A DNA stretch of 64,000 bases from assembly GCF_000482385.1 (NCBI RefSeq), contig NZ_AXVD01000010.1:140096-204095 (forward strand). Direction: 5' to 3'. This DNA comes from Nocardia sp. CNY236. GTDB taxonomy: Bacteria > Actinomycetota > Actinomycetes > Mycobacteriales > Mycobacteriaceae. The notes below the pieces were generated by a model that was given only the letters and a program-made list of their open reading frames with translations, searched no databases and was not told the origin of the DNA. Every line of letters starts with the position of its first letter. Position 1 is the stretch's first letter. Shown here piece after piece: positions 54,968-62,825 of this stretch. The position numbers and the translations under genes are program-made.

Positions 54968-55743
54968 CCAAACCGGTCGGCACCATCACCCGCGGCACCA
55001 CTGGCGTCAACCGGCTACGCCGTAGCGACCGCTGGCTGATCAACGACGAAGTCGTCACCACGCGCCTGCGCGCTGCGTCGAACCCACTGGTGGTGGACCT
55101 CGGGTACGGCGCGAATCCGTGGACCACGCTCGAATTGGCTGCGCGACTGCGCACCGTGCGCGCCGACGTGTCGGTGGTCGGACTGGAGATCGACCCCGAA
55201 CGTGTAGCGGCCGATCAGGACGGCGTGGCCTTCACCCGCGGCGGATTCGAATTGGCCGGTCTGCGCCCGGTCTTGGTACGCGCGTTCAACGTGTTGCGCC
55301 AGTATCCCGAGACAGCGGTCACCGAAGCGTGGTCGACCGTCCGATCCAGGCTCGCGCCCAATGGACTGCTGATCGAGGGCACATGCGACGAGCTGGGGAG
55401 ACGATGCGCATGGGTTCTGCTCGACCAGGATGGCCCCCGGTCGCTCACCTTGGCATGGGATCCGTTCACCGTCGATAGACCGTCGGATCTGGCCGAACGT
55501 TTACCGAAGGCACTCATCCACCGCAACGTTCCTGGCGAGCCGATCCACACCATGCTCACCGCCGCCGACCACGCCTGGGCCCGGGCCGCCACATCGGCCC
55601 CTTTCGGTCCCCGGGTCCGCTGGCGCGCGGCGGTGCAATTGCTGCGCGACGACGGTTTCCCGGTCCGCCACTACCGCCGTCGCCTCCGCGACAATGTGCT
55701 GTCGGTGCCATGGTCGGCAGTGGCTCCACTCGGTTCGGCCTGA
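54937..55743 (+). CDS. Class I SAM-dependent methyltransferase-like protein
   Basis: 268 residues. The SAM motif I variant is NPLVVDLGYGANPWTTLELAARL, followed by VVGLEIDPERVAADQ (acidic ribose-binding residue) and an unusual C-terminal half (GLLIEGTCDELGRRCAWVLLD, VRWRAAVQLLRDDGFPVRHYRRRLRDNVLSVPW). The GYGANP motif is atypical for common methyltransferases. The ATG at 54937 overlaps the DUF2505 gene by 31 bases; longer in-frame reading upstream to 54079 is out-of-phase sequence inside other genes. Target unknown. Confidence 0.75.
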   Translation: MAGRSSPYPLTKPVGTITRGTTGVNRLRRSDRWLINDEVVTTRLRAASNPLVVDLGYGANPWTTLELAARLRTVRADVSVVGLEIDPERVAADQDGVAFTRGGFELAGLRPVLVRAFNVLRQYPETAVTEAWSTVRSRLAPNGLLIEGTCDELGRRCAWVLLDQDGPRSLTLAWDPFTVDRPSDLAERLPKALIHRNVPGEPIHTMLTAADHAWARAATSAPFGPRVRWRAAVQLLRDDGFPVRHYRRRLRDNVLSVPWSAVAPLGSA

Positions 55744-55775
55744 ACACCCGACGCGCCGCTCCCTGTGCGTCCCCG

Positions 55776-56384
55776 CTATGCCATCGTCACCGCCCGATAC
55801 ATCCTGTTCGCGGCGCGCGGCGACAATGCGGCGCCGGCATCGACGATCTCGGCGACCGCACACCTGTGAATAGCGACCGCATCCGCCACCACCTCGTTCA
55901 AAGCGGTTTGCCCGATACCGGTCTCGGCCAGGTCGAGCACGGTACGCACCGGCGTCGTCACCAGGAACGACCCCGCTGATTGCACATCTCCCTCGGTCAG
56001 CGTCCGGCGCAGCACCACCACCCTGGGCGTCGTGGGCGCGCGACCCACACGGACCGACAGATGCATGTACCGCGGGCGCAGTGTGCCCAGCCCGTGGAGT
56101 TCCGCGGCACTGTGGTGGGACACCGCCACACCGCCGTCGAACCAGGCTGCCCACATCGCGTATTCGTCGAGTGGGTGCTCGGGCCACTCGGACAAACGCA
56201 GGACCCCCGCCCCGACCCTGATCACCGAGCCGTCGTCGAGACCGGCACGCACCCGTGCCGCGCACCCGGTGCGCGTTGCCTGCCGAATGGTGAAGAAGCC
56301 GGCGTGCCGACCGGCCCAACCCCGCAGGACACGCCATCCTTGTTCTGCAGATCTGGTCATGTGGCTCGCCCCATCGCCGGCCAT
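55776..56384 (-). CDS. AbiEi-antitoxin-like DNA-binding protein
   Basis: 202 residues. The N-terminal part has the wHTH layout of AbiEi-type regulators (GRHAGFFTIRQATRTGCAARVRAGLDDGSVIRVGAGVLRLSEWP quoted in part), followed by VAVSHHSAAELHGLGTL and a beta-rich C-terminal part (VRTVLDLAETGIGQTALNEVV). Members of this actinobacterial group are often annotated as type IV antitoxins, but no AbiEii-like nucleotidyltransferase gene is adjacent, so an orphan regulator is more likely. The ATG at 56384 follows TAGCCT by seven bases, which decides against the ATG at 56360. Confidence 0.68.
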   Translation of the reverse strand: MAGDGASHMTRSAEQGWRVLRGWAGRHAGFFTIRQATRTGCAARVRAGLDDGSVIRVGAGVLRLSEWPEHPLDEYAMWAAWFDGGVAVSHHSAAELHGLGTLRPRYMHLSVRVGRAPTTPRVVVLRRTLTEGDVQSAGSFLVTTPVRTVLDLAETGIGQTALNEVVADAVAIHRCAVAEIVDAGAALSPRAANRMYRAVTMA

Positions 56385-56391
56385 GCGGATC

Positions 56392-56397
56392 AGGCTA
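56392..56397 (-). promoter_or_regulatory. -10 element for leaderless AbiEi-like mRNA
   Basis: TAGCCT ends seven bases before the ATG at 56384. Confidence 0.45.
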
Positions 56398-56484
56398 CGC
56401 TCAACCGCAGTGGTCTATATCACATTTCCAACCCCTCAATCTTGCCTCAGAAATGGCACAGAAAGGTCGGGAAGAATCGCCGCC

Positions 56485-57207
56485 ATGAGTACCAACGCTC
56501 TGTCCGCCTCGAGGATCACCCGGCGCACCCTGTTGATCGCGCTGTCGGTGGTCGTGGTCTTGCTCGCCACGGTCCTGATCGGTGGCGAGCTGTACGCCAG
56601 GCACGCGGTCGCCAGCTGCATCAGTACCCAATTCGAGAAGGAGATGGGATCGGAGGTCGATGTGAGTTTCGGCGCCAAGCCGATGCTCGTCACCTGGATG
56701 GACGGCAAACTGTCGTCGGTACGAGTCGACGCCGACGACGCCAATTTCGGCCGCGCGGTCGGAATGTCCGTGCACGCCGTCTTGCACGATGTCGATGTCG
56801 CCGACCAGAACGGCGGCGTGATCGGCAGCTCCTCGGCCGATGTCACCTGGAGCAACGAGGGCATTCAACAGACCCTTGGCGGAATGGTCAGCCGAGTGAG
56901 TTCTTCGCCGAGCTCCGGCGTGCTCACGCTGACCGTGCTCGGTGGCTTCGGTCAACTCGAATTGAAGCCGCAAATTCAGGACGGAACAGTGCAGATGGAG
57001 ACGACATCCGCGCAACTGTTCGGTATCGGCATTCCCTCCGACCTGGTCCAGAGCATCCTCGACACCTTTACGGAAAAACTGCAGAGCTACCCACTCGGAT
57101 TGGCAGCGACACACGTGGAAGTCACCGATTCCGGTATCGCGGTCGAGCTCGCCGGCGGTCGCACTCAGCTCGAGCCCGCGGATGGCAGCTCGGGCATGCA
57201 ATGCTGA
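56485..57207 (+). CDS. DUF2993 (LmeA-like) lipid-binding membrane-anchored protein
   Basis: 240 residues. An N-terminal signal-anchor (RRTLLIALSVVVVLLATVLIGG) precedes an extracytoplasmic DUF2993 domain: VASCISTQFEKEMGSEVDVSFGAKPML, a long beta sheet (SVRVDADDANF, VHAVLHDVDVADQNG, SSADVTWSNEGIQQTL) and VQSILDTFTEKLQSYPLGLAATHVEVTDSGIAVEL. LmeA of this family binds phospholipids and supports lipomannan elongation in mycobacteria; the role here is not known. It ends with a cysteine (SSGMQC). Convergent with deoC. Position corresponds to Rv0479c. Confidence 0.82.
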   Translation: MSTNALSASRITRRTLLIALSVVVVLLATVLIGGELYARHAVASCISTQFEKEMGSEVDVSFGAKPMLVTWMDGKLSSVRVDADDANFGRAVGMSVHAVLHDVDVADQNGGVIGSSSADVTWSNEGIQQTLGGMVSRVSSSPSSGVLTLTVLGGFGQLELKPQIQDGTVQMETTSAQLFGIGIPSDLVQSILDTFTEKLQSYPLGLAATHVEVTDSGIAVELAGGRTQLEPADGSSGMQC

Positions 57208-57221
57208 ACCGTGGGCGACTG

Positions 57222-57935
57222 TTATGTATTCGATGCGCTACCCGAATCTCCCTCGGAGACCCGTGCTCGAGCCGGAAAGCCCTCGAGCACCTCGCGCGAC
57301 CTCGACAGTCCCAATCTGGTCGCACCCGCGGCGATCATCTCGGCTGCGGCCTCGGCGGTCCGGATGCCGCCGCTGGCCTTGATACCGAGCCGGCCGCCGA
57401 CCGTTTCCGCCATCACGCGCACTGCATGTGCGGTTGCGCCGCCGGCGGGGTGGAAACCGGTGGAGGTCTTCACGAACTCCGCGCCGGCACGTTCGGCAAC
57501 TTGGCACACCTGCACGATTTGCTCGTCGGAGAGCGCGGCCGATTCGATGATCACCTTGAGCAGCGCACGATCACCGATGGCCTCGCGCACCGTGACGACG
57601 TCGGCCAGCACCGCCGCGTAGTCGCCGGCGCGTGCGGCGCCGATGTCGATCACCATGTCGACCTCGCTCGCGCCCTGATCGATTGCCAACCGCGCTTCTG
57701 CGCCCTTGACCAACGAATGATGTTTCCCGGAAGGAAAACCCGCGACGGTGGCGACGACGAGCCCGGACGCGCGCACCGGCAGCATCGAGGGCGACACGCA
57801 GACAGCGAGAACTCCCAGCGCCTGCGCGTCGGCGATCGCCGCGGCGACTGCCGCGTCGGTCGCATCCGGAGCCAGCAGCGTGTGGTCGATCATGGCGGCC
57901 ACTTCGGCCCTGGTCAGCGACGCGGATTGTGCCAT
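57222..57935 (-). CDS. deoC: DeoC, deoxyribose-phosphate aldolase
   Basis: Cleaves 2-deoxyribose-5-phosphate to glyceraldehyde-3-phosphate and acetaldehyde in deoxynucleoside catabolism. 237 residues, class I aldolase TIM barrel. Schiff-base lysine K156 ([14 protein letters not shown]) and K186 ([10 protein letters not shown]); [16 protein letters not shown] holds the proton-relay Asp. [12 protein letters not shown] is the family N-terminus. The start chosen is the ATG at 57935; upstream in-frame codons at 57953 and beyond are less family-like. Converges with the DUF2993 gene. Confidence 0.93.
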   Translation of the reverse strand: MAQSASLTRAEVAAMIDHTLLAPDATDAAVAAAIADAQALGVLAVCVSPSMLPVRASGLVVATVAGFPSGKHHSLVKGAEARLAIDQGASEVDMVIDIGAARAGDYAAVLADVVTVREAIGDRALLKVIIESAALSDEQIVQVCQVAERAGAEFVKTSTGFHPAGGATAHAVRVMAETVGGRLGIKASGGIRTAEAAAEMIAAGATRLGLSRSREVLEGFPARARVSEGDSGSASNT

Positions 57936-58090
57936 GAGCCGACAGTCTGGCATACCCAGCGTCGAATCCCTTTGCATGGCTCCACCGCTTCGCGCACACT
58001 CGTAGCTGGTGGCGCATCGAAGAACGGGAACCCACGGTCTGTCGATCAGGGTGTACGGATGAGGCCTACTTCGCCCGGGAGGAGACGATC

Positions 58091-58642
58091 TTGCTGATCC
58101 GTCGCGAACGCGCCGACGATGTCGCTGCAATTGCGGCCGTGTATCGCAGCGCCTTCGCACCTCGGTACGCCAAGGTACCCGATGGGGTCGACGCGTCCAC
58201 CGACCGTGGCGCGGACCCGCCGGAGGTGGGCCTCGTGTCCCGGCTACGCGCCGACGCGGGCTGGATTCCCACACTGGCGCTGGTGGCGATCGAGCACGAC
58301 ACCGTGGTCGGCCACCTGTGCCTGACCCGAGCCACCGTCGGCCCTTTCCCGGTACTGGCGCTCGGCCCGGCAGGTGTGCTGGCCGACCATCAGAACGCCG
58401 GAGTCGGGTCGGCCCTCATACACGCGGCACTGGGCGCCGCCGACGCACTCGACGAGCCGCTGGTCGGCCTGCTCGGCAGCCCGGAGTTCTACCCACGCTT
58501 CGGCTTCGTCCCGGCCGCGCGGCTCGGCATCACCCTCGACGAGCCCGCGTGGGTGGGCCACTTTCAAGTCCGATCGCTATCGGCCTACGACTCGCAAATA
58601 GTCGGCGAGTTCCATTTCGCGGAACCGTTCTACAACCTCTGA
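58091..58642 (+). CDS. GNAT-family N-acetyltransferase with TTG start
   Basis: 183 residues. GNAT fold: [21 protein letters not shown], a central strand ([23 protein letters not shown]), the acetyl-CoA loop [19 protein letters not shown] and the terminal [18 protein letters not shown]. It resembles the YhbS/HAMP-type small GNATs. GGAGGAG lies six bases before the TTG at 58091, with no ATG or GTG nearby in frame, so TTG is the true start. Substrate unknown. Confidence 0.85.
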   Translation: MLIRRERADDVAAIAAVYRSAFAPRYAKVPDGVDASTDRGADPPEVGLVSRLRADAGWIPTLALVAIEHDTVVGHLCLTRATVGPFPVLALGPAGVLADHQNAGVGSALIHAALGAADALDEPLVGLLGSPEFYPRFGFVPAARLGITLDEPAWVGHFQVRSLSAYDSQIVGEFHFAEPFYNL

Positions 58643-58737
58643 CACCGATACCAGCGCCTAGCTCGGCTGGCCGCGCCGAATGTGCACAGGTGACACCATG
58701 GGCGCGCGCAGCAGCAACATTGTGCGCCTGAGAAGAT

Positions 58738-59631
58738 GTGACCATGGGTTCCGCTCCACACACCCCGGACGACCGCCGCTACGTGCTGACCTTGGGCTGT
58801 TTGGACCGCCCCGGCATCATCGCGGAGATCACGTCGTTCATTGCCGGCTTCGGCGGCTCGATCGTCGAGGCCGGCTATCACTCCGACCCGGACACCGGCT
58901 GGTTCTTCACTCGCCAGGCGATCAGTGCTGCCACGGTGCCGTTCGGGGTCGCGCAGCTGCGTGAACGGTTCACCGAGCTTGCTGCCGATCTGCCTGCGGC
59001 CGAGTGGCAACTGCTCGACTCCGGCGAGCGCCGCCACGCCGTACTACTGGTCAGCAAAGACGGGCACTGCCTGCACGACCTGCTCGGCCGCGCGCTCAGT
59101 GGCGAGTTGCCGGCCACCATCGACGCAGTGATCGGCAATCACGCGGATCTGGCAGCGATGACCGAGGCCCATGGCGTGAAATTCCATCACGTGCCGTTCT
59201 CCGCCGACCCAACCGAGCGCGGCCCCGCCTTCGACGAAGTCCGGGCTCTGGTCGACGGCTACGATCCCGACGCGGTCGTCCTTGCTCGGTTCATGCAGGT
59301 GCTACCCGGCGAGCTGTGCGAACACTGGGCAGGCAAGGCGATCAATATCCACCACAGCTTCTTGCCGTCGTTTGTCGGGGCTCGCCCGTATCACCAAGCC
59401 TTCGGCCGTGGTGTCAAATTGATCGGCGCCACCTGTCACTATGTGACCGCGGAGCTGGACGCGGGGCCGATCATCGAGCAGGACGTCATTCGGATCGACC
59501 ATGCCGACAATGTGCGCGACATGGTCCGCCAGGGGCGCGACATCGAGCGGGTGGTGCTTGCCCGTGGGCTGCGCTGGCACCTGGAGGGCCGCGTACTCGT
59601 GCACGGCCGCCGCACGGTCGTGTTCTCCTGA
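58738..59631 (+). CDS. purU: PurU, formyltetrahydrofolate deformylase
   Basis: Hydrolyses 10-formyl-THF to formate and THF, balancing one-carbon pools. 297 residues: an N-terminal ACT domain (YVLTLGCLDRPGIIAEITSFI) and a formyltransferase-like domain with the active site NIHHSFLPSFVGARPYHQAF (Asn, His) and VTAELDAGPIIEQDVIRIDH (Asp). The ACT domain is the usual amino-acid-sensing element (glycine/methionine in E. coli). GTG at 58738; the in-frame ATG at 58744 is equally possible, with GAGAAG upstream. It ends beside the DUF2516 gene. Confidence 0.94.
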   Translation: MTMGSAPHTPDDRRYVLTLGCLDRPGIIAEITSFIAGFGGSIVEAGYHSDPDTGWFFTRQAISAATVPFGVAQLRERFTELAADLPAAEWQLLDSGERRHAVLLVSKDGHCLHDLLGRALSGELPATIDAVIGNHADLAAMTEAHGVKFHHVPFSADPTERGPAFDEVRALVDGYDPDAVVLARFMQVLPGELCEHWAGKAINIHHSFLPSFVGARPYHQAFGRGVKLIGATCHYVTAELDAGPIIEQDVIRIDHADNVRDMVRQGRDIERVVLARGLRWHLEGRVLVHGRRTVVFS

Positions 59632-59647
59632 CCGGGCCGCTATCGGC

Positions 59648-59929
59648 TCACCAGCGCGGACCGCGCTGTACCTCGTCCACTTTGGGACGCACATCGGCCA
59701 GGTAGACGCCGGTGGCAATGATCGCGACGAATGCGAGCAGGCCTTGAACCAGAAGGAGCACGACCGCAGCCACCGAGAGGATCGTCAGCCAGATCGGCTT
59801 GGTCAGCTTGTCCACCGCCGTGAAGGCATCCGGACGCTGGCGTATGGCATGGATCAGCGCGAAGACGGTCGCCCCGAGCGCAGCCAATTGCAACACCAGC
59901 AGAATGTTCCCGGCCCAACTCTGCACCAT
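59648..59929 (-). CDS. DUF2516 small membrane protein
   Basis: 93 residues with two to three hydrophobic segments (ILLVLQLAALGATVFALIHAI, WLTILSVAAVVLLLVQGLLAFVAIIATGVYL) matching the DUF2516 family found next to hbhA in mycobacteria (Rv0476). A short cytoplasmic loop (RQRPDAFTAVDKLTKP) separates them. The start is uncertain: ATG at 59929, 59944 or 59947; TATGAT at 59948-59943 as -10 would give a 6-base leader for the first. Function unknown. Confidence 0.78.
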   Translation of the reverse strand: MVQSWAGNILLVLQLAALGATVFALIHAIRQRPDAFTAVDKLTKPIWLTILSVAAVVLLLVQGLLAFVAIIATGVYLADVRPKVDEVQRGPRW

Positions 59930-60042
59930 GTTCACATCACCCATCATAGAAGCCCCGAGCACCGATACCAGGCGGCGCTCGAGGCTTCGGGCGGGTCACT
60001 TCTTTCCGAGAGTGCTTCGGCGGCTACCGACCGTCGAAGTGT

Positions 60043-60732
60043 TCAGGCCTTCTTGGGTGGGGCTTTCTTGGTCGGCGCCTCGGTGGCCGCGGGTTCGTCG
60101 GCCGCAGTTTCCTCGGCCGTGGTTTCCTCGGCCACCGTTTCCTCGGCCGCAACCTTCGTCGATGCACCGTTGCCAGCGGAAACCGGCGTGGACTCGGTGG
60201 TCACCTCGACGACTTCGGCCTCGACGATCGGAGCATCGTCGGTCTCGACCGGGCGCCCGAGCAGCCCGTTGATCAGGTCGACCACGTCCTCGGCGCGATG
60301 CACCGCGTCGTCGTACAGTGTTTCGACCTGGCCGATCCGCTCATCGACACGCTGGTTGCTCCGCAGCCGTTCGAGTGTCTCCGCGCCGCGTTCTGCCAGG
60401 TCGGCGTAGGTATCCAGGGTCTGGCGATAGTACTTCTCGGCCAATGCGCGCAACTCGTCACCGGTGAACTTCTCGCGCAATTCGGCAATATCGTCGGGCA
60501 GTTCCGCAGGCAGCCCGGCCAACCGTTCACGCAACGACTCGAACTGTGCCTGCACATCTGCCGGCATCGCGGCCCAACGTTCGCGCGCGTCCTCCACCCG
60601 ACTTTGCACCTCGGCAGTGGTGGCACGCTCGCGTACCTGCGCGACGATGTCGTTGACCGTCGCATAGAGAGCATCACCCGCGCCGATGGTGGCGAACAAA
60701 GGCTTGGTCACGGTGGCGTTCGTCTCGGTCAT
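60043..60732 (-). CDS. hbhA: Heparin-binding haemagglutinin homologue (HbhA/MLDS-like)
   Basis: 229 residues. Residues ~1-165 are long amphipathic helices with coiled-coil character (FATIGAGDALYATVNDIVAQV, RLAGLPAELPDDIAELREKF, LAEKYYRQTLDTYADLAERGAETLERL). The C-terminus is acidic/Ala-Thr rich (EETVAEETTAEETAADEPAATEAP) and ends with a very short Lys tract, PTKKAPPKKA; M. tuberculosis HbhA has a long KKAxPAKK array for heparin binding. In Rhodococcus the homologue coats triacylglycerol lipid droplets (MLDS/TadA); this role seems the better guess here. The ATG overlaps the XRE regulator stop by four bases. Confidence 0.9.
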   Translation of the reverse strand: MTETNATVTKPLFATIGAGDALYATVNDIVAQVRERATTAEVQSRVEDARERWAAMPADVQAQFESLRERLAGLPAELPDDIAELREKFTGDELRALAEKYYRQTLDTYADLAERGAETLERLRSNQRVDERIGQVETLYDDAVHRAEDVVDLINGLLGRPVETDDAPIVEAEVVEVTTESTPVSAGNGASTKVAAEETVAEETTAEETAADEPAATEAPTKKAPPKKA

Positions 60733-61232
60733 AGTGGTTCGTTCTCCTGACGTGGCGGAGTGTGTGTTGTCCCGGCGGAACGTCGCTGTCCCATGCGTTC
60801 CCCCCTCATCGCTTCCTCGGCTTCCCGACGAAACGATTCGTAGATCTCCAGCAGCGCCTGCCGTTGGCGCTCGGTGATCGAGGTGTCGGCGAGCAAGGCA
60901 TCCCTGACCGGACTGGGCGCCCGCTGCTCGAGATAGCCAGCGCGTACGTACAAGACCTCCGAGGAGACCCGCAGTGCCTTGGCGATCTGCGTGAGCACTT
61001 CGGCAGACGGATTACGCAACCCGCGCTCGATCTGACTCAGATATGGGTTGCTCACCCCCGCCAGTTGAGCGAGCTGTCGCAGCGAAACTTGTGCGGCCTC
61101 CCGCTGCGCCCTGATGAAGCCTCCGATGTCGTGCGCCGCGCTGGCGACGCGGCCCCCGCGTTCCCCGATGTCGAACGGGTGCTCATCCGATCTGTCGGTG
61201 TACTCGGCTGGAACCTCGGACTGGTCTGCCAT
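60729..61232 (-). CDS. XRE-family regulator of the hbhA operon
   Basis: 167 residues with an N-terminal linker and an HTH_3 domain (GGFIRAQREAAQVSLRQLAQLAGVSNPYLSQIERGLRNPSAEVL quoted in part), then a helical segment (SPVRDALLADTSITERQRQALLEIYESFRREAEEAM). It corresponds to Rv0474; in Rhodococcus the same-position regulator (MLDSR) controls the lipid-droplet protein gene in response to long-chain fatty acids. The ATG at 61232 has AAGGTGAG upstream. The operon promoter carries a palindrome that is a candidate operator. Confidence 0.88.
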   Translation of the reverse strand: MADQSEVPAEYTDRSDEHPFDIGERGGRVASAAHDIGGFIRAQREAAQVSLRQLAQLAGVSNPYLSQIERGLRNPSAEVLTQIAKALRVSSEVLYVRAGYLEQRAPSPVRDALLADTSITERQRQALLEIYESFRREAEEAMRGERMGQRRSAGTTHTPPRQENEPL

Positions 61233-61262
61233 CACTCACCTTCTGGCGGTTGTACGGGATCG

Positions 61263-61307
61263 ATTCTAGGGTTGGGCGCTAGCAATTGCAAGCAGTCTGC
61301 TAGCAGA
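61263..61307 (-). promoter_or_regulatory. Promoter and palindrome of the XRE-hbhA operon
   Basis: TTGCAA (61291-61286), 17 bases, TAGAAT (61268-61263). TCTGCTAGCAGA (61296-61307) is a perfect 12-bp palindrome just upstream of the -35, and GCTAGC-AATT-GCAAGC (61278-61293) is an imperfect one that overlaps it. Both suit binding by the XRE dimer encoded next. Confidence 0.6.
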
Positions 61308-61336
61308 TGTGCGGCAAACACCCCGGAGGGTGTCGA

Positions 61337-62668
61337 TCAGCCGACGAACATCAGATGGGAAATGGTGTAGATCGTCAGTCCGGCAAGCGAACCGACCACG
61401 GTGCCATTGATCCGGATGAACTGCAGATCCCGGCCGACCTGGAGTTCGATCTTCTTGCTGGCTTCCTCGGCGTCCCACCTGGCAACCGTGTCGGTGACCA
61501 GGGTGCTGATTTCGTCCGCGTAGTTCTCCACCAGGTAGCGAGCGCCGCGGTCGAGCCACCCGTCCACTGTGGCGCGCATATCGGCATCGGCGCACAGTCG
61601 CTCACCCAACTGCTGAACATTCTCGGCGACCTTGCGGCGCAGGGTGCTGTTCGGGTCGTCCACGGACTCCAGGATGAGCCGCTTGGCCGCGCGCCACGTG
61701 GCTTCGGCCATTCCGGTGATCTCCTCACGACCCATGATCTGCGCCTTGACCCGCTCTGCCTTGGCGATCATGGCATCGTCGTACTGCAGATCATCGGCGA
61801 ACTCCTCCAGAAAGCGATTCACCGCCGACCGCACCTCATGATCGGGATCGGATCGAATCTTCCAGGTGAATTCGACCACTTCCCGGTAGATCCGTTCGGA
61901 AAGCAGCATATTGACGAATCTCGGCGCCCACGGTGGCGCGTCCCGCAACACGATTCGATCGATGGTCTCCTGCGCTCCGAGCGCCCACTGGTGGGCACGC
62001 TCGGCGAGCAGGTCCAACAGCGCCCGCTGACGATTGTCGGCGAGTAGTTCCGCCAGAACCCGGCCGATAGGCGGACCCCACTGCGGCTCGGCGATCCGCC
62101 GCACAATGGTGTTGTCGATCACCTGCTCGACGTCTTCGTCGCGTAGTACCCCGACGAGGGCACGCAGAATCATCGAACTCTCCTGCGCTACCCGAGCGGC
62201 ATGACCGGGATCGGCCATCCACCGCCCCACCCGCCAGGAAATCTCCGCGGACTTGAGTTTCGCCGAAACGACCTCTGGTGCAAGGAAATTCGTGCCGACG
62301 AACGAACCCAGACTCGAGCCGAGCTGATCTTTCTTCCGCCGGATGATCGCAGTATGCGGAATTGGGATACCCAGCGGATGCCGGAACAGAGCGGTCACCG
62401 CGAACCAGTCGGCCAGCGCGCCGACCATGCCCGCCTCCGACGCCGCGCGCACATACCCCACCCAATCGCCGCCCGCGCCGCGTGACTCGGTCCAGCGACA
62501 GAACAGATAGATCGCCGTGGCCAGAGCGAGCAAGCCAGTGGCGAACGCCTTCATTCGCCAGAGATCGCGGCGCTTGTCCGCCTCGCCGAGCGCAGCGGCC
62601 AAACCGAGCGGCTCGGCGGGGCGGTTCGACACCGCGGTGTTGCCGGGGGCTTTCTCCATGGGTCCCAT
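61337..62668 (-). CDS. DUF445 membrane protein
   Basis: 443 residues. Two N-terminal hydrophobic segments (FATGLLALATAIYLFCRW and GYVRAASEAGMVGALADWFAVTALFRHPLGIPIPHTAII quoted in part), a long helical cytoplasmic domain (VVSAKLKSAEISWRVGRWMADP, VLAELLADNRQRALLDLLAERAHQW, RYLVENYADEISTLVTDTVARW) and a C-terminal hydrophobic end. The ADWFAVTALFRHP motif is diagnostic for DUF445 (YjiN-like). An ATG at 62659 is an alternative start. Divergent from a TetR gene. Function unknown. Confidence 0.88.
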   Translation of the reverse strand: MGPMEKAPGNTAVSNRPAEPLGLAAALGEADKRRDLWRMKAFATGLLALATAIYLFCRWTESRGAGGDWVGYVRAASEAGMVGALADWFAVTALFRHPLGIPIPHTAIIRRKKDQLGSSLGSFVGTNFLAPEVVSAKLKSAEISWRVGRWMADPGHAARVAQESSMILRALVGVLRDEDVEQVIDNTIVRRIAEPQWGPPIGRVLAELLADNRQRALLDLLAERAHQWALGAQETIDRIVLRDAPPWAPRFVNMLLSERIYREVVEFTWKIRSDPDHEVRSAVNRFLEEFADDLQYDDAMIAKAERVKAQIMGREEITGMAEATWRAAKRLILESVDDPNSTLRRKVAENVQQLGERLCADADMRATVDGWLDRGARYLVENYADEISTLVTDTVARWDAEEASKKIELQVGRDLQFIRINGTVVGSLAGLTIYTISHLMFVG

Positions 62669-62825
62669 TCTGCTGTGCCCCGGAGTGCAGTCGAGTCGCG
62701 AACGAATCTCGGCACGCCCGGCAGTCGGCACTGTGGTTCCTGCCGCATCCACCCCCCAAAACACCCCGATCGACGTACTCGGCACATAAGCTGGAGCGGA
62801 CCGAGCACCGACAGACGAGGAGCCG

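Noticed and set aside
55980..58097. 705-codon open frame on the + strand
   Set aside because: Runs across the AbiEi-like gene, out of phase through DUF2993, and antisense to deoC; composition is not protein-like.
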